In this document: positions 38,474-48,700 of the stretch, in pieces
Numbering within the stretch: the first letter of the stretch is position 1
Layout: each line of letters opens with the position of its first letter
Program-made: the position numbers and the translations under genes
Notes under the pieces: generated by a model
Database searches by the model: none
What the model was told of the DNA's origin: nothing
What the model saw: only the letters and a program-made list of their open reading frames with translations
From: an uncultured Algibacter sp.
GTDB taxonomy: Bacteria; Bacteroidota; Bacteroidia; Flavobacteriales; Flavobacteriaceae
Direction: 5' to 3'
DNA: 64,000 bases
NCBI RefSeq assembly: GCF_947495925.1
Contig: NZ_CANMAU010000001.1
Coordinates: 186,001 to 250,000, forward strand

Positions 38474-39832
38474 ATGTCGCTACATACTGATTTCAATTTA
38501 ACTAGCCTTGATTTTGGATCTGACTTTATTTGGGGTGTTTCTACAGCCGCTTACCAAATAGAAGGCGCTCATGATTTAAACGAGAAAGGGATATCTATTT
38601 GGGATAATTTCACTTGCAAAAAAGGAACTATTTACCGTAACCAAAATGGTAATGTTGCTACAGACTTTTATCACCATTATAAAGAGGATATCCTGCTTAT
38701 GAAGTCCATGAATATCCCAAACTTTAGATTCTCTATTTCATGGTCAAGAATCATTCCCAATGGTACTGGGACTATAAATATGAAAGGCATTGAATTTTAC
38801 AATAACGTTATTAACTTTTGTTTAGAATGTGATATTACCCCATGGGTAACTTTATATCATTGGGACTTACCTCTTGCCTTAGAAAATGAAGGTGGTTGGA
38901 CGAATAGAAACATTATTGGATGGTTTAAAAACTATACCGAAGTATGTGCACGTCATTTTGGCGACCGTGTTAAACACTGGATGGTTCTAAACGAACCGAT
39001 AGTGTTCACAGGAGCTGGATACTTTTTAGGCGTTCATGCTCCTGGAAAAAAGGGATTAAAAAACTTTTTACCCACCGTACACCATGCTGTGCTTTGTCAA
39101 TCCATTGGCGGACGAACATTACGTCAATTAGTCCCAGATAGTACTATTGGCACAACGTTTTCCTGCTCACAAACAACACCCTATAAAAACACCAAGAAGC
39201 ATATTTTAGCTGCTCAAAAAGCAGACACCTTATTAAATAGACTTTTTATAGAGCCGGTTTTGGGTCTGGGTTATCCTGTAAAAAGAGTCCCTATCTTAAA
39301 TCGTTTAAAAAAATATATTAGGCCTGGTGATGAATTATTAATGGCATTTGATTTCGATTTTATTGGCATTCAGAATTATACGCGTGAAGTAGTAAAACAT
39401 CATTATTTTGTACCATATATAAAAGCGCAAATAGTAAAAGCTTCTAAACGTAAGGTTAATCGAACTTTAATGGATTGGGAAGTTTACCCTCCTAGTATCT
39501 ACAACATGATTAAACAATTTAATAGATATCAAAACATCCCAAAATTGATTATCACTGAAAACGGCGCATCCTTTGAAGACCAAATTACAAACAATGAAGT
39601 TAACGACCAGAAACGACTTAATTACTATAAATCATATTTGAATGAAGTTTATAAAGCAAAGAAAGAAGGCTTAAAAATTGATGGTTACTTTGCCTGGACC
39701 TTTACCGATAACTTTGAATGGGCTGAAGGCTATAGAACAAGATTTGGATTAGTTTATGTCAATTTTAAAAATCAAAAACGCATAATGAAATCTTCCGGAA
39801 AATGGTTTAAATCATTTCTAAGGCAAGCCTAA
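38474..39832 (+). CDS. GH1 beta-glucosidase
   Basis: A 452-residue GH1 enzyme, cytoplasmic as no signal is seen. It retains FIWGVSTAAYQIEGA, the acid/base Glu in VLNEPIVF, the nucleophile Glu in LIITENGASF, and the C-terminal aglycone/glycone segment WTFTDNFEWAEGYRTRFGLVYV. It hydrolyses beta-glucosides, or beta-galactosides or similar; specificity is not readable. It is 3 bases after the GT-B glycosyltransferase gene. A cytoplasmic glycosidase translated with a glycosyltransferase is unusual for polysaccharide breakdown and suggests turnover of a small glycoside. Confidence 0.92.
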   Translation: MSLHTDFNLTSLDFGSDFIWGVSTAAYQIEGAHDLNEKGISIWDNFTCKKGTIYRNQNGNVATDFYHHYKEDILLMKSMNIPNFRFSISWSRIIPNGTGTINMKGIEFYNNVINFCLECDITPWVTLYHWDLPLALENEGGWTNRNIIGWFKNYTEVCARHFGDRVKHWMVLNEPIVFTGAGYFLGVHAPGKKGLKNFLPTVHHAVLCQSIGGRTLRQLVPDSTIGTTFSCSQTTPYKNTKKHILAAQKADTLLNRLFIEPVLGLGYPVKRVPILNRLKKYIRPGDELLMAFDFDFIGIQNYTREVVKHHYFVPYIKAQIVKASKRKVNRTLMDWEVYPPSIYNMIKQFNRYQNIPKLIITENGASFEDQITNNEVNDQKRLNYYKSYLNEVYKAKKEGLKIDGYFAWTFTDNFEWAEGYRTRFGLVYVNFKNQKRIMKSSGKWFKSFLRQA

Positions 39833-39849
39833 CCGCAAATGATTATGAA

Positions 39850-41484
39850 TTATTTTTTCTTTTTCTTCTTTTTATGCAGAAGGTTTTGAATCCCTTTTTT
39901 TGGAACTATATATGTAAAACCTTCGATTAAACCATGAATAATGTAATTTATAGGTGATCTATATATATTTCTTTTATAAGAATAGGTAGCGGTACTGTAT
40001 TTTTTATCTCCTGGCATATTACTTGGATGAATGGCCGCATTTGCAATTGCAGACTCAAATGCTTTTCGCTTAGGCTTGTCATTATCTTGTTCTTTTAAGA
40101 CTTCCAAACTCAAATCTTTGTAATCAAAAACCAAATGATTTCTAGACCATACGTTATCTGCCTCCATATTATACTGAATACGCTGTATATCCCCAGTTAA
40201 CATTTTCACACCAATAAGAGGCTTTAAAGTACTATTAAAATCTGAAAATTTCATATTAGTTACACCTACATCAACCTTAAATGTTTGTTTTTTGTAAGGT
40301 GCTTGCAAATCTAGACTTAAGACAGCTTTGTTCTCTAAAGTAGCATTTATACTGGCCTCAAGAGCCACTACTTCTTCTTGTCGTTTCGTTTTATTAGTTA
40401 TACCTGTAATTTTTCCATTAATATCTCCAATTATAATATACCCAGTTTCAGGTTTGTTTAGTCCGAGTTCACCATAAGCCACAGACGAATTATATATGCT
40501 AATAGAGTCTAATTCTAAATCAATAGGAATTGCATTAATCATGCCCTGAAACATAGGCTTAGTAGTGTCTTTTAACCTTGGTAAATTCTTGTTTCTTTGA
40601 AGTTTTATCTGCAAACCCTCAATAGTGACAGATTCAGCATCAATATCCAATTCAGTATAAAACTCACTTGAAGGTTCTAGTTGATGAACCCCAATTTCTT
40701 TCGCTTCAAATTCAATAATATCATTTTGAAAACCAATTTCTCTGCTTACGGCTACCCAATTTTTGTTAAATCCTAATTCAACGTCATTTAACAGCACTTG
40801 CTTTTCTTTCAGGTCGTATTTGAATCGACCTAAATTCATATATGTATATTCGTTTAATTGTATATTAACACCTTCAATATTAACTCTAATATCTCCCAAT
40901 TGAAATGGAATAAGATGATTAAATTGCATGGCATCAGTTTCAATCTCTGTAGCGAAAATATCAACGCTTTCAACTGCTCCTAGCTCCTCTTTTGTTTTAG
41001 CATCTAAAAAAACCAAAGAACCCTTTTTCAGACTAAAACTAGTTAAATTAGCTCGAGACAGAATATCTCCAAACATAGCTTGTAAACCTTTACCGCCTTT
41101 ATTTCGTGTTGAATCTTGAGTAACCTCAACTTTAAAAACAGGTTTATTAAATGCTATTTCACGAATATCTAATCGTTTACCAAACAATAACTCCATCCAT
41201 TGCAAACCATTTAATGTTGCAAAATCTACATCACCGGTAACAACAGACCCTCCTTTATACTGAAGAGGCTCAATCTTAACCTCCTTAAGAGTAACTCCTG
41301 TAAAGAAGTTATCTAAGTCAAAATCTTCATAAACTATATTATAAGCACGCTCGGGGTTTTTATTAATTCTGTTTTCAAAATTTATTTCAAGCCAAACTTC
41401 TAATCCTTTAGAAACAATAACAAATAACACACCTAATACTATAAAAACCTTAAAGATTTTTCGTGTAGTAATACTTACATTCAT
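39850..41484 (-). CDS. DUF748/AsmA-like membrane-anchored protein
   Basis: A 544-residue protein with one N-terminal membrane segment (~10-30, VFIVLGVLFVIVSKGLEVWL) and a long beta-rich body with repeated amphipathic strands. Examples are YNIVYEDFDLDNFFTGVTLKEVKIEP and VVTGDVDFATLNGLQW. This resembles AsmA/DUF748-type proteins of the envelope, which may take part in lipid or outer-membrane biogenesis. The C-terminus ends in a run of seven lysines encoded by an A-rich tract. It is convergent with GH1 (17 bases). It would be the native gene downstream of tRNA-Leu if the adjacent locus is an insertion. Confidence 0.6.
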   Translation of the reverse strand: MNVSITTRKIFKVFIVLGVLFVIVSKGLEVWLEINFENRINKNPERAYNIVYEDFDLDNFFTGVTLKEVKIEPLQYKGGSVVTGDVDFATLNGLQWMELLFGKRLDIREIAFNKPVFKVEVTQDSTRNKGGKGLQAMFGDILSRANLTSFSLKKGSLVFLDAKTKEELGAVESVDIFATEIETDAMQFNHLIPFQLGDIRVNIEGVNIQLNEYTYMNLGRFKYDLKEKQVLLNDVELGFNKNWVAVSREIGFQNDIIEFEAKEIGVHQLEPSSEFYTELDIDAESVTIEGLQIKLQRNKNLPRLKDTTKPMFQGMINAIPIDLELDSISIYNSSVAYGELGLNKPETGYIIIGDINGKITGITNKTKRQEEVVALEASINATLENKAVLSLDLQAPYKKQTFKVDVGVTNMKFSDFNSTLKPLIGVKMLTGDIQRIQYNMEADNVWSRNHLVFDYKDLSLEVLKEQDNDKPKRKAFESAIANAAIHPSNMPGDKKYSTATYSYKRNIYRSPINYIIHGLIEGFTYIVPKKGIQNLLHKKKKKKK

Positions 41485-41573
41485 TAAAACCGACTTTATT
41501 TAATTAAAAAGCAGAGAAATCGCTTAAGTTAAAGATACTATATATTTAAGCAGCATACAATAAAAACAAAAAA

Positions 41574-41593
41574 GTCGAAGATCTATCTTCGAC
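41574..41593 (-). terminator. Terminator copy left behind with the truncated tRNA-Leu
   Basis: A perfect 9-base stem GTCGAAGAT/ATCTTCGAC with a 2-base loop, followed on the minus strand by T-rich sequence. It is a diverged copy of the terminator behind the intact tRNA-Leu at 55793-55812. The two differ at a paired position (G-C versus A-T), so both stems are intact. It lies 15 bases beyond the 3' end of the tRNA fragment, as in the intact gene. Confidence 0.8.
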
Positions 41594-41608
41594 TTTCCTT
41601 TTATGAAG

Positions 41609-41659
41609 CGCGGGCGGGGAGACTCGAACTCCCACACCTCGCGGTACTAGATCCTAAGT
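41609..41659 (-). pseudogene. Truncated tRNA-Leu(UAG), 3' part only
   Basis: A 51-base match (46 identical) to the 3' part of the intact tRNA-Leu at 55829-55910: anticodon loop with UAG, variable arm, T arm and 3' acceptor strand. The D arm and 5' acceptor strand are missing; identity stops inside the 5' side of the anticodon stem. Two of the five differences compensate each other in the T stem, and the discriminator base is G instead of A, which would impair LeuRS recognition. It is in direct orientation relative to the intact gene, as expected for the displaced half of a tRNA attachment site. Confidence 0.85.
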
Positions 41660-41778
41660 TTGTATATATACCAAAGAAACATAAATATTCTTATTTTCAA
41701 TGTTTTATATTTTACCTCTTTTTATTAAAAGTCATTTAATATCAGTTGATTTCAACATTTGTTGTTCTCAAAAGAGGG

Positions 41779-41890
41779 AATAAACCCTTATCGAATTGAA
41801 GAGCCCGTATCGGTATACAAAGAAGTTTTCAACAATCTAAAATGGAGTTTTTTTGCCTCAGAACATTTAATAAAACAAAGCTCAAAATGA
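41779..41890 (+). pseudogene. Fragment of a LacI-family regulator gene
   Basis: Reading from 41779 in frame to TGA at 41890 gives RIEEPVSVYKEVFNNLKWSF followed by FASEHLIKQSSK. This aligns with residues ~147-178 of the LacI regulator at 54565-55593 (NRIDETLQASKVIFNNVKWS and FFATEHLIREK). The sequence differs at many positions, so it comes from a related but distinct LacI gene and is not a recent copy. No start codon and no DNA-binding part remain. It lies between the tRNA fragment and the symporter gene. Confidence 0.75.
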
Positions 41891-41930
41891 GATATTGACT
41901 AAGCAGTCATATTATTTTCACACTAAATTT

Positions 41931-43652
41931 TTACGTGCCTAATGCTTTCTTAGCTTTGGTAAAAGACCTAAAAGCTAAATAAGCAATAACAGTTAAAGCT
42001 ATTGAAAATAAAAACATTAAACTTTTATGTTCTGTATTTAAAAAAGCTAAAACAGCTATTGCCAAAGCAATAATAAAAACAGTAATTGCAATCATTTTAA
42101 GAGGCATTAAAGATGCTGTTGACGCTTTTTGAGCTTCAAATTCCTGTTTTAAACTTAAAGCTCTTGCCCAACCTTGATTTTCTTTTTTACTCAAAAATTC
42201 GAAAGCTAATAACATGACAAACGGAACTATTATACCAGACATCATATCTGTTATACGTTTATTTTCGGCTATCCAAAGCACAACAGGTTCGAAAAAATTA
42301 TAATCAGTTAAAAAACCACCATTAGATAAGGCAAACTTAATAATGTAGGCCGAAATAAATCCAGTTATAGTAGTTATCCATATAGCCCTTAAACCTATTT
42401 TCTTTGAAAATAAGCCCCAAATTGATGGTAATATTAATGGAATATAAAGTAACGTATTAATATCTATAATGAAATCTGTATAACCGTACAAAGGAATTAG
42501 CAAAGCTCCTGCAACAACTATTCCCCCTAAAATTATGGTAACTCCTCTACCTACATTCACTATGTTTTTCTCGCTAACAGTATTTCCTTTTATTCTTTGA
42601 TATATTTCTGTAAATGATCCTGCAAATACGTTAAGTCTAGTTGTAGCCATACTAGCTGTAGCCGATGCCATTGCAGCAATCATTAAACCTATCATTCCTA
42701 CTGGTAATACTTCTTGGCAAGCCAAAATATAGGCTTGTTCTGTATCCACATTTGGTTTAATAACTCTATATACTAATGGAGGAATCATCCAGAACACAGG
42801 ACTAATAATATATAGTCCTCCTATCAAATAAGCTACTTTTTTAGCATCTTTAGCTTTTGGCACACATACATAACGTTGCACAAAAGCCCATTCACCTCCC
42901 ATAGCAACAAAGTTAATAGTTACCCAGCCTATCATAAACCACCAAGAGTATTCTTCAACTACTGGAGAAAGAAATCCTTCGGGAGCCCTTTCTATAAAAG
43001 CACTGATTCCCCCAACTTCACCAAAAATTAACGGAATAACAAAAATCACCGAAACCGAAAGAATTATAAACTGTAAAACATCTGTAACCAGAACAGCCCA
43101 TAATCCTCCTGAAAAGGCAATGATAACAACTATAATACAAACTATGATTGATGTTATGGTTACGGATAAATATCCTGTGGTAGGATCTGCTAAAAGATGC
43201 CCTTCCGATAGTGGCATAAGTGCACACACAACTTTTGAAAGTGCATAAATGGAGCCTCCTGTAACAAACATCACTAAAAGCCCTTTTACCCATGTGTAAA
43301 ATTGTACTATGGAAGCTCCATATCTGGCATGAAGAAACTCAGATGCAGAATTTACCCCAGCTTTACGCCAAACCCCAGCAATCCATCGCCCTACAAGTAA
43401 AGCTGCAATACCATAACAAAGGTTAATAACAATCGCAACAACACCATATTTGTAGGCTATACCTCCCCAAATCACGAATGTTCCGGCAGAAAAGCAGGTC
43501 ATAAAAGCAGATAAGCCTGAAACCCACCAAGGCGACTTACCACCGGCAGCGAACATATCCTTAGAACTTTTCATTTTCCCAGAAAACACCATGCCTGCAA
43601 CAACGATTCCAATAGCATACAATATTATTACTATGTAATCTATTTTGTTCAT
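41931..43652 (-). CDS. Sodium:solute symporter (SSS family)
   Basis: A 573-residue inner-membrane protein with about 14 hydrophobic segments of the SSS fold. The start IDYIVIILYAIGIVVAGMVF and segments KSSKDMFAAGGKSPWWVSGLSAFMT-like and GEWAFVQRYVCVPKAKDAKKV are typical of the family, which couples sugar or sugar-acid uptake to sodium. It is the last gene of the minus-strand unit, 4 bases after the dehydratase. It likely imports the monosaccharide or uronate released from the SusCD substrate. Confidence 0.88.
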   Translation of the reverse strand: MNKIDYIVIILYAIGIVVAGMVFSGKMKSSKDMFAAGGKSPWWVSGLSAFMTCFSAGTFVIWGGIAYKYGVVAIVINLCYGIAALLVGRWIAGVWRKAGVNSASEFLHARYGASIVQFYTWVKGLLVMFVTGGSIYALSKVVCALMPLSEGHLLADPTTGYLSVTITSIIVCIIVVIIAFSGGLWAVLVTDVLQFIILSVSVIFVIPLIFGEVGGISAFIERAPEGFLSPVVEEYSWWFMIGWVTINFVAMGGEWAFVQRYVCVPKAKDAKKVAYLIGGLYIISPVFWMIPPLVYRVIKPNVDTEQAYILACQEVLPVGMIGLMIAAMASATASMATTRLNVFAGSFTEIYQRIKGNTVSEKNIVNVGRGVTIILGGIVVAGALLIPLYGYTDFIIDINTLLYIPLILPSIWGLFSKKIGLRAIWITTITGFISAYIIKFALSNGGFLTDYNFFEPVVLWIAENKRITDMMSGIIVPFVMLLAFEFLSKKENQGWARALSLKQEFEAQKASTASLMPLKMIAITVFIIALAIAVLAFLNTEHKSLMFLFSIALTVIAYLAFRSFTKAKKALGT

Positions 43653-43656
43653 ATCA

Positions 43657-44820
43657 TTATTTCTTAAGAAGTGAAATTGTATATTCTGTAGGCTCTACGC
43701 CCAAGCCTGGTTTGTCTGATATACTATATAAACCATGCTTCACTTCTATACCTTCTGTTATTAAATGTTTATTTCTATCAAAGATTGTATGTTGGTATTC
43801 ATGGGACTTAATATTCTCTAGAGCAGAACTCGCTTGTAAACTAGCTGCCAAGAAAATACCTGAACCAATCGTTGCGTGTGGAATTATACTTAAATTATGA
43901 GACTGAGCAGCTAAACCTATTCTCATAAATTGTGTCATACCAACATGCCCCATTTCTGGTTGGACGATATGAACTGCATCAGCATCAATTCGTGCTTGTG
44001 CATCATAAACGGTTCTCCATTCTTCCCCTACTGCAACTGGTGTTTTAACTGTACGGGCAATATGCGAAAGTCCTTTTATATCTTCTGTAGCTACTGGGGC
44101 TTCTGCAAACCATAATTTATATGGTTCCATTTCAGCAATTTTTGAAATAGCTTCTGCCGATGTTTGATTCCAATGCATATCACAGGCTATTTTTACCGAA
44201 TCCCCTAATGCCGTTCTAAGAGCTTCCATTTCTTGATTTAGATTATCTGCTGCTTGTGGGGTGGCAAATTTAAAGCTATGAAATCCTTTGTTCTTCCAAG
44301 ACAATGCCAATTGAACTCTTTTTTCTAATGTTGGTTCTGGCAAACCCGAAACATAAGCTGGTATTTCTTTTCTTCTTTGGCCTCCTAAAAGTTTAGATAT
44401 TGGTAAACCCGCTATTTTTCCACAGATGTCCCATAAAGCAATATCTATTGCTGCCAATGCATCGTGATAATAACCGCCACTATATTTCCTGAAACGCATC
44501 ATATTATATATGTCTTCATAAATAACGGAAACATCAAAAGGGTCTTTATCCTCAACAAAATCAGACATAAAATCGTTAATTAGTGCCATTGTTGCTTCCG
44601 GAGCAATGAGACCATAGGTTTCTCCCCATCCAACTACTCCAGAATGCGTTTCTATACGCACAATAATCGTTCTATCTACAGTTGCGTATACCGTTTTATT
44701 ACCCTCGCGAACAAAATACCCTTTTTTATTAGCCTCTTCTCCTTTTTTTGCATCTCCTAAATAAGGTTTGTCTCTTGGAATGGTTAATGAAAAGGCCTCA
44801 ACTTTTTTTACTTTGCTCAT
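43657..44820 (-). CDS. Enolase-superfamily acid-sugar dehydratase (mandelate racemase subgroup)
   Basis: A 387-residue enolase-superfamily enzyme with capping domain (~1-130) and barrel. The putative catalytic Lys is in HSFKFATP. Metal ligands are in ACDMHWNQ (Asp, with the following His characteristic of sugar-acid dehydratases), WFAEAPVATED (Glu) and VGEEWRT (Glu), and a catalytic His is in IPHATIGSG. Such enzymes abstract the proton next to a carboxylate and dehydrate aldonic or aldaric acids to 2-keto-3-deoxy acids. It overlaps the DapA-like aldolase gene by ATGA, a pairing that fits dehydration followed by aldol cleavage. The substrate acid is not readable. Confidence 0.87.
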   Translation of the reverse strand: MSKVKKVEAFSLTIPRDKPYLGDAKKGEEANKKGYFVREGNKTVYATVDRTIIVRIETHSGVVGWGETYGLIAPEATMALINDFMSDFVEDKDPFDVSVIYEDIYNMMRFRKYSGGYYHDALAAIDIALWDICGKIAGLPISKLLGGQRRKEIPAYVSGLPEPTLEKRVQLALSWKNKGFHSFKFATPQAADNLNQEMEALRTALGDSVKIACDMHWNQTSAEAISKIAEMEPYKLWFAEAPVATEDIKGLSHIARTVKTPVAVGEEWRTVYDAQARIDADAVHIVQPEMGHVGMTQFMRIGLAAQSHNLSIIPHATIGSGIFLAASLQASSALENIKSHEYQHTIFDRNKHLITEGIEVKHGLYSISDKPGLGVEPTEYTISLLKK

Positions 44821-45734
44821 AATGTGAATTCTTTTTGAGTGTATTTTGAAAGGTTTTTAAGCTGAAAGTCTATTTCCTTTTTATCTAAATCATCTAATTC
44901 TGGAAGTGGCGCTCTTACAATAGTGTTTTTAAAAACACCTTTTCTCGTTAACACATACTTGGTAAGCCTCATTCTGTATATGGCCTGAATAATGAGCAAT
45001 GGAAGTGATTGTGTATATATTTCTCGTGATGTTTCGATATCTCCAGTCTTAAAAGTGTTCCACATCATGACATGTAAATCGGTAATTTCTGCGGCGGGCA
45101 TCGCCCCAATAACACCACGGTTCATTTCATCTATAATATATCTGGCTCCACCACCCCCGATAACACCTACTAGGTGTTTTGGAGCATTATCTATTAGTTC
45201 AGTAATTCTAGCTCCAGACGGCAGTGTTTCTTCTTTTATATATTTTACCTGCTCAATTTCAGCAGCAATTCTACAAATAGCCTTTGGCGATAGACCTGCT
45301 CCTATAGGTGTTGGTGCATTTTGAAGAATGATGCTTACTTTTGGAACTCGCCTTGCTATTTCGGACATAAAATCAAGTGCTCCTTTTTCGTCATTTGCGT
45401 ATTGATTAGGAATTAAAATCATAGCTGCATGACAACCAAAAGGTTCCGATCGCGAAATGTTTTGCGCTATGGTTTCAGCATCTCCTTTGCCCCCACCACA
45501 AATAAGAGGCAGTCTGCCATTGTTAACTTCATGAATTTTTTTTAGTAAAGCTAATCTTTCTTCTGCTGTTAAATAGTCATATTCACTAGCAACCCCAGGA
45601 AATACTAGAGCACTTGCACCAGACTCGATACAAAATTCCGTTATTTTTATAATTGAAACCTTGTCAACTGTTCCATCTTCGTTATAAGGTGTTGGTATAA
45701 CTGGAAGAATACCATTTAGCTCTATTCTATTCAT
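44817..45734 (-). CDS. DapA-like class I aldolase/lyase (dihydrodipicolinate synthase family)
   Basis: A 305-residue (beta/alpha)8 protein of the DHDPS/NAL family. It has LPVIPTPYNEDGTVD, the Schiff-base Lys in VKYIKEETLPSG and GVIGGGGARYIIDE. The usual TTGE loop reads VASEYDYL, and the usual Tyr of the YNxP motif is replaced: IILQNAPTPIG. So it is not a lysine-biosynthesis DapA. Members paired with sugar-acid dehydratases cleave or dehydrate 2-keto-3-deoxy acids to pyruvate-containing products. It is co-translated with the dehydratase (ATGA). Confidence 0.85.
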   Translation of the reverse strand: MNRIELNGILPVIPTPYNEDGTVDKVSIIKITEFCIESGASALVFPGVASEYDYLTAEERLALLKKIHEVNNGRLPLICGGGKGDAETIAQNISRSEPFGCHAAMILIPNQYANDEKGALDFMSEIARRVPKVSIILQNAPTPIGAGLSPKAICRIAAEIEQVKYIKEETLPSGARITELIDNAPKHLVGVIGGGGARYIIDEMNRGVIGAMPAAEITDLHVMMWNTFKTGDIETSREIYTQSLPLLIIQAIYRMRLTKYVLTRKGVFKNTIVRAPLPELDDLDKKEIDFQLKNLSKYTQKEFTL

Positions 45735-45778
45735 TATTTACTATTATAATATTTGATTAACACTATTTTTTAATACTA

Positions 45779-48700
45779 CTATTTTATTTTTAAAAGCTGA
45801 AGATTACAATTATTCTTCAAAACTAAAAGCCCCAGTTCATTAGTTCCGAGATTAATTTTTTTGACATTAATAACTTCTCCTTCAACAAAAAGACCGCTAT
45901 CAATGTTAGCCAGACTTTTTAAACCATTCTTTTCCTGCAATAAACAAAGACCATAACCCGCATCTTGTCTCGGTGTTTCCACTTCAAAATCGTACATATT
46001 TCCAAAAAGAAGCGCATCTTGTAAGCCATTCCCATTCAAATCATGATTTATAATGTTCTTGATTGCTGTGGTTTGAGCTAACCCATCTAAAGGCTCTATA
46101 GAAAATGTTCCCTTTCCATCATTTAAAAGAATACTATTGGCAAACCAATAAGCATTATATTTTAAAGCGTCTTCAATATTATCAGAACCATAAACTTCTT
46201 CAAGTTCTGCCATTGCGAAAGAATGATAACTAGGGTATTTTTTCTTAATAAACGGCATTTGTTGCGAACTACACTGCCTCCCTCTTAAAGGGTAATTTTT
46301 TCCATTTTGATGATAGCCTAATACTATGTCTAAGGTTCCTGTTTCATCAAAATCCTTAGCATAAATTTGGAAAGGTTTCTCTTTTGAAGCTTGATATTTT
46401 GAGTTTAACCCCAAATTGCCCACTATAAAATCCAAATCGCCATCATTGTCAAAATCGCCGCTACTTAATCCAAACCACCAACCAACATAGTTCTCCAATG
46501 CTTTATTGCTCAAACTTTGCGATAAAACGCCGTTGTTATTCTTAAAAACGACAATAGGCATCCACTCCCCAACTACAACCAATTCTTTAGAGGTGTCAGA
46601 ATCTAAATCTACCCATTGGGCATCTGTAACCATACCAATTTTTTCAAGGCCAAGGTTCTCAAGTTTTACAAATTTTAACTCATCCGTTGAAGAATCATTT
46701 CTAAGTAAATAGCTAGTTCCTGGCAGCGGGTATTGCCCTGGATTTTGTCTTCCTCCAATAAAAAGGTCTATATCTCCATCGTTGTCAAAATCATAAGGGC
46801 GCACTACAGAACCACTAAATCTCAATGTATTAGGAAAAGGTATTACAGCCTTCTTAAAAATGCCTCTTTCGTTAATGTACAACCTATCTATATAAAACTT
46901 TGACTCTAAATCGTATTCATTGCCGCCGCTGACCACATATAAATCTAAATCCCCGTCATTATCGGCATCAAAAAATAAAGCGTCTACATCTTCAAAATCT
47001 TCATCAGACTTAAAAAGTGCTTTATTTATTTTTGAAAAAGTACCACCTTTCTGTTGCAGGAACAATGCTCCTGAAAAACCTTTTGCTCCGCCAACATAAA
47101 AATCGTCAAAACCGTCATTGTTTATATCTCCAACAGCCAAGGCTAAATTTTCTTCAGACATTTTATGAGGTAATAATGATTCTCTTTTAAAATCATTAAA
47201 GTCATTTTGGGAAATAAAATGATTTAGTCCACTTGATCTTGTAATATCTTGAAACTTATATAATGGTTTTATAGGAGTCCTATCCCGTTTAGAAGCTTCA
47301 TCATATTTTAGTATTACTGTTTGATTGGACTTAACATTATTAATTTCTTGCGAACTACCATCTGGCCAAATAACCTCCAATACTTCTATATTTCTCTCAT
47401 CACCTAAACCAAAATGTAAAATGGAACTTACAGAAGACTGAAACCCTCTAGTAAAATATTGTTCCTGTGTTTGCTCTCCACTTGTAGTCTTTAAAACGAT
47501 ACGCGCTCCAATTCCAAATAAATTATTTTTGGCTCCTTTAAGTTTTACCTTTAAAAAATTTCCAAAACCATTTTCTACACTATTGTTTTTATAGATTGAA
47601 GCAACATCATCCATATTATTTGTAATGATTTCAACATCGCCATCGTTGTCTAAATCGGCATAAGTCGCACCGTTTGCAGCAGTTAATTTTTCTGAAATCC
47701 AAACATTGTTCTTTTTATGAAATGATAAATCTCCTAAATTCTCAAAAAAGTAGTTTTCCTTTTTTCTGGATGGCATTCTACGAAGAATTCTATCATCCCT
47801 TTGTTGCTCTAATAAAGGAATAACATTCTGAGGCGCCTTTTTTATTTTTTCTAAAAATTCAGATTCTTCTTTTTGACGGTAATGAATAAAATCTACATTC
47901 CTAAAATCTCTTTTAATTCCGTTGGATACAAATAAGTCTTTATCTCCGTCATTGTCCATGTCAAAAAACAGTGGCCCCCAACTCCAATCTGTGCTAGAAA
48001 CTCCGGATAAAAAAGCAATATCAGAGAATAATGGCGTACTATCTCCTGACATGACACCATTGTTTAACTGAAGGGTATTGTACATATATTGATGATGGAA
48101 ACCTTTCTTAACAAAGCTTTTAAAACGCTCTGGATTCATACCACTCATACTGGCTTTAATACCATAATTATCCTCCGAAACCATATCCAAAGTCATAAAA
48201 TCCAACCAACCGTCATTGTTAAAATCGACTATATCATTACCCATTGAAAAGTTTGATGTATGCCCTGTTGCCTCTTTACAAACCTCTTTAAATGTGCCAT
48301 TTTTTTGATTCAAGTAAATCCTATCACTAGAGGCAAAATCCTGACTTACCAAAATATCGGGCCAAGAATCATTATTTAAATCGCCTATTGCCAAACCTAG
48401 ACCAAAACCAATTCCATCGTTAATAATTCCTGCTTTATCAGATACATCAATATACTTTCCCTCAACATTCTCAAACAACCGATCACTTGTAAAAGGAGAT
48501 TTTCTTTTTTTGTAACCATCTAAATTATAAAGGACTTTGGTATCTGTATTATGATTTATTAAAAACATATCCAAATCACCATCTTTATCAAAATCAAAAA
48601 AAGAGGCTTGCGTTGAATAATGAGGTAAATTAAGCTGGTATTTTTTTCCTTGCTCTTCAAAAACAGGCACACCATCGTTGTTATTCCCTAAATTAATATA

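Noticed and set aside
39850-39875. Lysine run at the C-terminus of the DUF748-like protein as a frameshift artefact
   Set aside because: The A-rich tract could slip, but the frame ends normally just before the convergent GH1 gene and similar basic tails occur in membrane proteins; there is no evidence of a broken gene.
41609-41659. A second functional tRNA-Leu
   Set aside because: The D arm and 5' acceptor strand are absent and the discriminator base is G, so it cannot fold or be charged as a normal tRNA.
44817-45734. Lysine-biosynthesis dapA
   Set aside because: The catalytic Tyr and TTGE loop are replaced and the gene is coupled to a sugar-acid dehydratase.
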